A stretch of DNA of 6,546 bases from Campylobacterales bacterium (GTDB taxonomy: Bacteria > Campylobacterota > Campylobacteria > Campylobacterales > SZUA-545), in contig JAOXRY010000252.1 of assembly GCA_025800305.1 (NCBI GenBank), positions 1 to 6,546 on the forward strand, read 5' to 3'. The translations under genes and the position numbers were made by a program. Each line of letters opens with the position of its first letter. Position 1 is the first letter of the stretch. The notes beneath the pieces are model-generated. The model ran no database searches and was not told the origin of the DNA. It worked only from the letters and a program-made list of their open reading frames with translations. Shown in pieces: positions 1-5,354 of the stretch.

Positions 1-627
1 GGTAATAATTAGTAAAAAAGCTCCTACAAAAGAGATTGATATCATAGAGGCGAAGATCTTAAAACTGGCACCTGCAAAAAATGACATAAGAAGAAGTGTC
101 GCACCAAGAACAACAACTTGTCCAAAGTCGTTTTGCATAACAGCAACTAAAAGAACTACAACTCCAAAAACGATAATGTATGGAAGAAGGATCTTAGCTT
201 CTTTTAAAATATGAAACTTCTCTTCTGGAAGATAGAACTTTCTTGTAAAACTCCAACTTAAAAAGTAGATAAATCCTACTTTAAAAAACTCTACAGGAGA
301 AAGTGATATAAGAGGAAGCTTGACCCATCTTCTTGCTCCGTTGATTGTTGGAACAATTGATTCTGGTAAAAATGGCATAGCAAACATAACAAGGAGAAAA
401 AATCCAAAGAGAAAGAATCCTATTTTATGAAGCCACTGATCAGGATCTAGTTTGCTCATTCCCCATATAATTAAGATCCCTAAAATCCCTACAAAAAACT
501 CTCTTATAAAAAAATGATAGTGGGATAGACTCTTAATATAGACAAAATATACTGGAAGTGAATAGGAAGCTATCATTCCAAAAAGTACCATTATTGATAC
601 AAAGAAAAAGAGATTTCTATCTGCCAT
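1..627 (-). CDS. ftsW: FtsW-type SEDS peptidoglycan glycosyltransferase, N-terminal part (cut by window edge)
   Basis: Polytopic inner-membrane protein of the SEDS family, which polymerises lipid II into glycan strands; FtsW does this at the septum with a partner class B PBP. The frame is open from ATG at 627 to base 1, giving 209 residues, roughly half of a usual FtsW. Hydrophobic segments lie near residues 6-27, 40-57, 68-86, 114-126, 149-164, 169-185 and 191-209. Family signatures are NGARRW (96-101), SPVEFFK (110-116, equivalent to the common QPSEL-K motif) and QNDFG (165-169). The conserved loop aspartate needed for catalysis lies beyond the window. The start codon overlaps the stop of the rhodanese gene (TAATG), and GAGGA lies just upstream, indicating translational coupling. 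FtsW is preferred over RodA because the N-terminus and the SPVEFFK region resemble Campylobacterota FtsW as I recall it; RodA is the alternative. Confidence 0.88.
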   Translation of the reverse strand, partial: MADRNLFFFVSIMVLFGMIASYSLPVYFVYIKSLSHYHFFIREFFVGILGILIIWGMSKLDPDQWLHKIGFFLFGFFLLVMFAMPFLPESIVPTINGARRWVKLPLISLSPVEFFKVGFIYFLSWSFTRKFYLPEEKFHILKEAKILLPYIIVFGVVVLLVAVMQNDFGQVVVLGATLLLMSFFAGASFKIFASMISISFVGAFLLIIT

Positions 628-1400
628 TAGTCCTCAATAAATTCTGAAAATTTACAACTATTATCGGCTGAACAATTTATTTCTCCATCGTAATAATATA
701 TGGTATTTTTAAAGGACTTATCTGACTTTATAATATCCACAGCGTCATAGGCTCGTGAACCTGTTTTACAAATAAAAATAATAGTTTTATCTTTTGGGAT
801 TTTCTTGATGAAATTTTCTTTTTTCTGTTTTATTGGAACGTTTACAGATCTTTTTAAATGCCCACAGTTATATTCCTCTTTCGTTCTTACATCAATAATA
901 ATAGATCTTGAACTTATTTTATTAAAACCTTTTGTTCCTAGTTTAAAAGGATCATCTATTTCTTGTTCTGATGTTGTAGGAAGATTGTTTGTCCTCCAAT
1001 AAGGATATCCTTCTTCAAATAGATATATTTTATTAAAACCGTCTTTGTCCATTTGCTGGGCTAAGTCTGCTGATTTACCACAATTAATTCCAGAACAAAA
1101 AATCACTATATCTTTATCCATGAAATTTACCAGTTTTCCTCTGTTTTGTATGTACTGGTTAGAAGGAATATTTATAGAGTTTTTAATTGTTCCTTTGTCA
1201 TACAAGCCTTTTGATCTAGCGTCTATAAAAAGAACTTTTTTCTTGTATAGTTCTTTTGTCTCTTTTAGAGAAATGATTTTGTAATTTTCTATTTGGCTTG
1301 TTGGCTGAAATCCAGCTTCGCAGTTTTTATTTTCCAATAAAAATCCATTGGAAAATAAAACTGTAGGAATGAATATTAGAAAGAATTTTTTAGAAATCAA
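627..1400 (-). CDS. Exported tandem rhodanese-domain protein
   Basis: Two rhodanese domains follow an N-terminal export signal. Rhodaneses carry sulfane sulfur on an active-site cysteine. Residues 1-5 (MISKK) and a hydrophobic run at about 6-22 look like a Sec signal; the cleavage site is unclear and there is no lipobox. Domain 1 (about 40-140) has FIDAR (58-62) and active-site Cys102 in the loop CSGINCG, with a second cysteine at 107. Domain 2 (about 155-245) has IIDVRTKEEY (168-177) and Cys211 in CKTGSR. Both catalytic cysteines are present, so both domains may be active. Four more cysteines sit at 27, 179, 243 and 249. The start is TTG at 1400: an in-frame stop lies four codons upstream, and the next Met is residue 94, far inside domain 1. 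The gene overlaps the response regulator by 11 bases and ftsW by 1. The physiological substrate is unknown; periplasmic sulfur transfer or cyanide/thiosulfate handling is possible. Confidence 0.85.
   Translation of the reverse strand: MISKKFFLIFIPTVLFSNGFLLENKNCEAGFQPTSQIENYKIISLKETKELYKKKVLFIDARSKGLYDKGTIKNSINIPSNQYIQNRGKLVNFMDKDIVIFCSGINCGKSADLAQQMDKDGFNKIYLFEEGYPYWRTNNLPTTSEQEIDDPFKLGTKGFNKISSRSIIIDVRTKEEYNCGHLKRSVNVPIKQKKENFIKKIPKDKTIIFICKTGSRAYDAVDIIKSDKSFKNTIYYYDGEINCSADNSCKFSEFIED
1321..1363. repeat. Long inverted repeat (stem-loop) inside the rhodanese signal-peptide codons
   Basis: The arm at 1321-1338 pairs with 1347-1363: 17 base pairs with one bulged T in the T-run of the left arm, and an 8-base loop at 1339-1346. 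The outer ends are CAG and CTG, and the inner ends are CCAAT and ATTGG. It covers about codons 13-27 of the rhodanese gene. Neither strand has a U-run directly after the stem, so it is not a normal intrinsic terminator. Possible roles are RNA stability or processing, translation pausing during export, or a protein-binding site. Confidence 0.7.
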
Positions 1401-2769
1401 AGATATCGTCTAACTCCTCTTCTTCTGCTCCATTGTTGGAACTTGTTCCAAATTGTTTAATTGTTTCTGTATTACTTACAATAGTATCATCTAAGAAGTG
1501 TAGATCTTCTGTACCTGTAAAAAATAGTGAGTTTAGCCATAATTCTATATCATTTCCAAACCCTACAAATAGAGGTGCAACAGAAGATGAATTGGCAATA
1601 TAGCTATCAATATGTTCACTCATAGAATCAGAAAGCCCATCTATTGCGTTAGCAATTACAAAGGTTTGAGGATACATTTTTAATTTTGATGATATTCTTG
1701 CTAAATCGTTGGAAATGTCAGAGATATCTTCTGGTTCTAAATTTCCTGAACCAAAAAGAAGAAGTTTACTTTTTAGATCTCCGATAATATCTTGCATATC
1801 TTCCAAGTCATCCTCATCTATAAAGTCATAGACGACAAGTTCTCTAGCTTCTTGTGGGATCTCGATTGTTGGTGGTGATACTTCTGCTTGTGCTGAAGAA
1901 GCCTCTGGCTCTTTTGTTGGTTCTTGAACTAGAGTAGGTTTTGTTTGTGTAGGAGCTGTATCTGTTTTGACTTCTTGTTCTATTTTATTGATATTTTTAG
2001 AAACTTTAAAAGAGAGCTTCTCTCCATCATCAATAAATTGAAGATCTGAAGAAAATTTTTCAAAATATTTTTTAGCTGCCTTAATAAATGTACTATTCCA
2101 AACTGTTAAGTAAACATGCTGGTCACTTTCTTCTGTAATAATATCAAAAGAACTGATTTTATTTACTTTAAATAGTACTTTTGTGACTGTTACAATAAGG
2201 TTAACTTGGTCGTTTAGTAAACTCTTATCAAATTCACCATAGCTGTAAAAATACTCCCAAAAATCTACCAGTGCCTCTGGGGAATCTATTTTAAAAACAA
2301 CTCTAAAACTTTTAATTTTTTCTTTATCATCATATAGTGTAATAGAAGCAGCTTTTGCTGGAGTATAAGAGGAAGTTGATTTTTTTGTTTCAATTAATTC
2401 TAAATAGTTTTTAGTTCTAATATAAAGTTCTTGATTATCAAAAGGTTTTGTTAAAAAATCTCTTACACCAGCTTGGTTCATATTTTGTTTAGTTTTTTCA
2501 TCATCAAGTGCGGTTATTCCAATAATAATTGTATCTTTAAGTGAAGCCTCTTTAACAATTTCAGTTGTTGCTTCTACACCGTCCATAATTGGCATCATCA
2601 CATCCATGAAAATTAAGTCTGGAATATTTTCTTTTGCCAGTGCAACGGACTCTTCACCATTTTCTGCTTCAAAGTATTCAATATCCATTTCATCTTCTAG
2701 ATCTGATAGAGCTAACTTTATTGCTCTTCTATTATTTTTTACATCATCTGCAATTAAAATTTTATACAT
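1390..2769 (-). CDS. Response regulator with REC domain and two unrecognised downstream domains
   Basis: The N-terminal receiver domain (about 1-125) is intact: acidic pair Asp8-Asp9, phospho-acceptor Asp56 in MDVMMP, Thr86 and Lys108 in LTKPF. Residues about 146-258 form a mixed alpha/beta domain that I do not recognise. Its beta-helix-long helix-beta-beta layout recalls RsbW-like HATPase folds, but the nucleotide-binding N and G motifs are absent. A Pro/Thr/Glu-rich linker spans about 264-308. Residues about 309-440 are mainly helical and acidic and could be an HPt-like bundle, although no His-x-x-Lys-Gly motif is present. The tail (449-459) is EEEELDDIFDF. There is no DNA-binding domain, so output is probably by protein contact. 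ATG at 2769 follows the kinase stop by 15 bases, with AGGAAA ahead of it. The kinase upstream is the obvious phosphodonor candidate, with CheA as the alternative. Confidence 0.85.
   Translation of the reverse strand: MYKILIADDVKNNRRAIKLALSDLEDEMDIEYFEAENGEESVALAKENIPDLIFMDVMMPIMDGVEATTEIVKEASLKDTIIIGITALDDEKTKQNMNQAGVRDFLTKPFDNQELYIRTKNYLELIETKKSTSSYTPAKAASITLYDDKEKIKSFRVVFKIDSPEALVDFWEYFYSYGEFDKSLLNDQVNLIVTVTKVLFKVNKISSFDIITEESDQHVYLTVWNSTFIKAAKKYFEKFSSDLQFIDDGEKLSFKVSKNINKIEQEVKTDTAPTQTKPTLVQEPTKEPEASSAQAEVSPPTIEIPQEARELVVYDFIDEDDLEDMQDIIGDLKSKLLLFGSGNLEPEDISDISNDLARISSKLKMYPQTFVIANAIDGLSDSMSEHIDSYIANSSSVAPLFVGFGNDIELWLNSLFFTGTEDLHFLDDTIVSNTETIKQFGTSSNNGAEEEELDDIFDF
1414..1419 (-). promoter_or_regulatory. 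Shine-Dalgarno sequence for the TTG-started rhodanese gene
   Basis: GAGGAG on the minus strand lies 13 bases before the TTG at 1400. It sits inside the Glu codons of the acidic tail of the upstream response regulator. The spacing is longer than ideal, but this is the only strong purine-rich site and TTG is the only sensible start between the in-frame TAG (1412-1410) and the signal peptide. The arrangement implies translational coupling. Confidence 0.5.
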
Positions 2770-2784
2770 TAATTATTTTCCTAG

Positions 2785-4293
2785 TTAACATTTTATTTTT
2801 CCGCTCACTCTAAAGTGGGCACCACCTAACTCTTGTGAATCTAAGATTTCTATTTTATAGTTAAAGGACTCACAAAGTTTTTTAATGAAAAATAGACCAA
2901 CACCTGTTCCTTTTGATGTTCTTGTCATATCATCATCTTCTTCTTGTTCAAAAAGACCAAAAACAGCATCTTTATTTTTTATCCCTGGACCATTGTCTTC
3001 CACATCAATTATAAAACTCTCTTTATTAGAAGTTACTTTAACCTTGATAGTTTTTTCTCCGTATTTAATTCCGTTAGATATTAGGTTTGATAGGATTTGC
3101 TTAAGTCTTTGTTCATCACAATATAGCTTTGTTTTATTTGGGATATCATATGTGATATCTATTCCTTCTTTGAGTATCATAGCTGCAAATTGTTTGTCAA
3201 TTGCCATAATGATATCTTCTAAAATAAAATCTTTCTTATTAAAAGATAGTTTATTCTCTTTTAATCTGGAAATTTCCAATATATTTGTAATGTTATAAAG
3301 CATATCATTTGCATTCTCTTTTACCTCGGTAAGTAGTTCTAAAATTTCATCTTTGCCTTTTATATCAGATCTAAATACTTTTTTATGGACGTATTGGGAG
3401 AAACTAATTATTGCGTTTAGTGGTGTTTTAAGTTCATGGGTGAAAACAACTAAAAATGACTCTTTGGTTTTTGCTACTTTTTCAAGGTTTTCTTTTTCTT
3501 TTTCTAATTTCTCTTTCTCTTTTTTTATGTATTGATCCGTAATTTCATCTCTAATCGAGATAAATTCTGATATCTCATTATCTTCATTTAAAATAGGGAT
3601 TATCGTTGCATTAACGATGTAAAATCCACCATCTTTCTTTTTATTTTTGACAGTTCCTTTCCACACTTCTTTTTTAAGGATTGTTGTCCAAAGGTCTTTA
3701 AAAACTTCTGATGGCATATCTGGGTGTCTGATTATGTTATGGTTATTTCCCATTAATTCACTGGATTCATATCCGCTTACATTTAAGAAATTTTGATTTA
3801 TGTATGTGATTCTTCCTTTTGAATCAGTTTTTGTGACAAGCATTGTTTTATCAATGATTTTTTTGTATTGCTCTAAAAGTTCATGTTCAGCTTTTGCTCT
3901 TTTTTTACCTTCATAGAGTTGGTTGAGTCTTTTGATATAAAACTCTAGTTTATCTTTTTTTATTGGTCTTGAGAGAAACTTATTTGCACCAATATCAATT
4001 GCTTCTATAAGATCTTCTTTATTTTCTGTTCCTGAGATTACAACTGTAGCCACATTAGGATCAAGTTGTTTAATACCGCGTAGCATATCTAATCCACTTA
4101 ACTTTGGCATGTTAATATCTGTAATTACTAAAACAGGCTTATATTTTTTAAATGATTCTAAACCTTCTTCGCCATCAGATGCCATATAGACTTCACTAAC
4201 CATTTTTTTTAGCATAAAGTAGAGGATTTTTCGTTGTGTATCTTCGTCTTCGACAATAAGTACAGTTATATTTTTATAAGGGACGTTATTCAT
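2785..4293 (-). CDS. Cytosolic REC-PAS-histidine kinase with Aer-like PAS
   Basis: A 502-residue kinase without membrane segments. An N-terminal receiver (about 8-125) has Glu15-Asp16, Asp59 and Ser87, but Arg109 stands where the conserved Lys is expected (SRP instead of TKP). The PAS domain (about 148-255) contains NIIRHPDMP and WKGTVKN, matching from memory the FAD-binding PAS of E. coli Aer without gaps: Arg189, His190, Asp192, Trp202 and Trp211 correspond to Aer R57, H58, D60, W70 and W79. A Lys/Glu-rich coiled coil (about 255-278) leads to the HisKA domain, with the H-box His286 in FTHELKTPLN. The HATPase has an N-box (Asn403 and Asn407), DNGPG (433-437), VFGLFEQ and KGTGVGL (461-467), so it should be catalytically active. 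The start ATG overlaps the ParA stop by 8 bases and follows GGAAAG. Inferred role: redox or energy sensing that feeds the adjacent regulator. Confidence 0.92.
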   Translation of the reverse strand: MNNVPYKNITVLIVEDEDTQRKILYFMLKKMVSEVYMASDGEEGLESFKKYKPVLVITDINMPKLSGLDMLRGIKQLDPNVATVVISGTENKEDLIEAIDIGANKFLSRPIKKDKLEFYIKRLNQLYEGKKRAKAEHELLEQYKKIIDKTMLVTKTDSKGRITYINQNFLNVSGYESSELMGNNHNIIRHPDMPSEVFKDLWTTILKKEVWKGTVKNKKKDGGFYIVNATIIPILNEDNEISEFISIRDEITDQYIKKEKEKLEKEKENLEKVAKTKESFLVVFTHELKTPLNAIISFSQYVHKKVFRSDIKGKDEILELLTEVKENANDMLYNITNILEISRLKENKLSFNKKDFILEDIIMAIDKQFAAMILKEGIDITYDIPNKTKLYCDEQRLKQILSNLISNGIKYGEKTIKVKVTSNKESFIIDVEDNGPGIKNKDAVFGLFEQEEDDDMTRTSKGTGVGLFFIKKLCESFNYKIEILDSQELGGAHFRVSGKIKC

Positions 4294-5032
4294 TTATTCT
4301 TTCCATGAGATCTTTGGTAAACTCTATGTAGTCTTTTGCTCCTCTTTTTTCTTGTTTATCTAAAACAAGAGGCACTTGTCTTTCAAATTCTGTAGAAAGT
4401 TCAATATCGACTCTTATTGGTGAGAAAAACTTCTCTTTCCCAAAGCTCTCTTCTAGTTTTTTTAATATTTTTTTGTGCTCTTCAATGTGGGAGTTGTACA
4501 TCACAGGAAGAATCCCTACAAAAGGAAGGCTTCCTCTAACCTCTATAGACATTTTATAAATAGCCCTAAAAACCTGCTCTACCCCAATAAAACCCAGTTG
4601 ATGAGGTAAGGTTGGAATTATAACACAGTCACTTACTTCTAAAGCATTTTTCAAAAGGGTATCAAAGGTTGGTGGAGTATCTATAATACAGTAGTCAAAA
4701 AATTCGCTTAGTTGTTCATGAATATACGCTTTTTTTAGTTTTCCTTGAAGATCTCCTGTCTCGTATACATCAAAAAAAGCTGAAGCTGGAGCTAAAGTGA
4801 GATTATCTAGCATTGTTGGTAGAAAATATTCACAAAGTGTTTTGTCAAAAAAGATCTGGTGGGTTCCACCTTCATCTAATGGTCCGTGTCCTACACCAAC
4901 TGAAGCATGTCCTTGTGTATCAAGATCTATAAGTAGTACTGAATTTTTCTTTGCCAATTGAGCTGAAAGATTAATAGAGGTGGTAGTTTTTCCAGTACCG
5001 CCTTTACGGTTACTTATAACTATGGTTTTCAA
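4286..5032 (-). CDS. ParA/MinD-family ATPase, probably for chemosensory array positioning
   Basis: A 248-residue ATPase of the deviant Walker A group. KGGTGKTT (10-17) carries the signature Lys10 and the P-loop Lys15. LIDLDTQGHA (34-43) is the Walker A-prime and CIIDTPP (115-121) the Walker B. Family members dimerise on ATP and bind DNA non-specifically, and so place plasmids, chromosomes or protein assemblies. There is no N-terminal HTH extension as in plasmid P1/F ParA, and no ParB gene follows. It lies instead downstream of cheA and a STAS gene. This favours a cytosolic-cargo role, like PpfA of Rhodobacter or ParC of Vibrio, but the cargo is an inference. The start is TTG at 5032: it gives the normal family N-terminus, no other start codon exists after the in-frame TAA at 5074-5072, and only a weak ribosome site (AAGAAA) precedes it. 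Confidence 0.9.
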   Translation of the reverse strand: MKTIVISNRKGGTGKTTTSINLSAQLAKKNSVLLIDLDTQGHASVGVGHGPLDEGGTHQIFFDKTLCEYFLPTMLDNLTLAPASAFFDVYETGDLQGKLKKAYIHEQLSEFFDYCIIDTPPTFDTLLKNALEVSDCVIIPTLPHQLGFIGVEQVFRAIYKMSIEVRGSLPFVGILPVMYNSHIEEHKKILKKLEESFGKEKFFSPIRVDIELSTEFERQVPLVLDKQEKRGAKDYIEFTKDLMERINE

Positions 5033-5064
5033 TGTGCGATTTCTTTTTTTAAAGAGCTCATCAT
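5029..5064 (-). CDS. Possible 11-codon leader ORF coupled to the parA-like gene
   Basis: ATG ATG begins at 5064 and reads MMSSLKKEIAH to TGA at 5031-5029. The TGA overlaps the TTG start of the ParA-like gene (TTGA). AAAGAG sits 3 bases before the first ATG and 6 before the second, and could act as its ribosome site, whereas the ParA start lacks a good one. Ribosomes ending here could re-initiate at TTG. The ORF is very short and may be chance; only its placement supports it. Confidence 0.3.
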   Translation of the reverse strand: MMSSLKKEIAH

Positions 5065-5073
5065 GAGCTCTTT
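5051..5073. repeat. Perfect 23-base palindrome in the STAS-parA spacer
   Basis: AAAGAGCTCAT and ATGAGCTCTTT are exact reverse complements around a central C. As RNA this gives a 9-bp stem with a 5-base loop. It lies between the tandem stop codons of the STAS gene and the parA TTG. On the minus strand it is followed by an A-run, not a U-run, so it is not a standard terminator. It could be an operator, an RNA processing site, or a hairpin that hides the AAAGAG and ATG of the leader ORF. Confidence 0.75.
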
Positions 5074-5088
5074 AGTAGAGGGAAATTA

Positions 5089-5352
5089 TTATTCACTTTC
5101 GCAGTATGTAAAGCTTTCCAATGCCATTTTATATGCACTATTTTGACCATTAAAAATAAAATTTACTTTCCCTAGAAGCTTATATGCTCCTAGTGGTTGG
5201 ATAATGGCTGTATGCAAGTCTTCACACATTTCAAGATCTACAGTTATTTCTGTTTTATCTAAAGATTTTAGGTATTCAACCAGTTCAGGAACAACTTCTT
5301 CTGTTTCAATATCTTCAAATTTAATTGTTTTTTCATCTTTTAAAATTTCCAT
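5089..5352 (-). CDS. Small STAS-like domain protein
   Basis: An 87-residue soluble protein about the size of one STAS domain. The pattern is a predicted helix (about 20-31), the beta strand EITVDL (35-40), DLHTAIIQPLGAYKLLG (45-61), then the strand KVNFIFNG (62-69) and a helix. In anti-sigma-factor antagonists the second block is D-S/T-x-G-L, with the Ser or Thr phosphorylated. Here Thr48 is at that place, but the usual Gly is replaced. I therefore call it STAS-like on pattern, not on a full motif match. It begins 2 bases after the CheA stop and ends with TAATAA. Being next to cheA and a ParA-type ATPase suggests an adaptor or switch in the chemosensory complex; its partner is not known. A chemotaxis-associated protein of another fold cannot be excluded. 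Confidence 0.7.
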   Translation of the reverse strand: MEILKDEKTIKFEDIETEEVVPELVEYLKSLDKTEITVDLEMCEDLHTAIIQPLGAYKLLGKVNFIFNGQNSAYKMALESFTYCESE

Positions 5353-5354
5353 AT

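Noticed and set aside
805..1284. Two plus-strand open frames of 65 and 79 codons
   Set aside because: Both are antisense to the two rhodanese domains, with hydrophobic biased composition expected from complementing an AT-rich gene.
2821..2885. Weak inverted repeat near the end of the kinase gene
   Set aside because: About 10 interrupted pairs over a wide loop inside coding sequence are within chance for AT-rich DNA.
2885..3298. 137-codon open frame on the plus strand
   Set aside because: It lies fully antisense to the HisKA/HATPase part of the kinase, has Ser/Leu/Ile-rich low-complexity composition, and shows no recognisable domain; it is a shadow of the real gene.
3480..3527. Pyrimidine-rich simple repeat on the plus strand
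   Set aside because: It is explained by the Lys/Glu heptads of the signalling coiled coil between PAS and HisKA.
5045..5074. Intrinsic terminator between the STAS-like and parA-like genes
   Set aside because: The stem is convincing, but the T-run is on the wrong side for minus-strand transcription (an A-run follows the stem), and no plus-strand gene precedes it.
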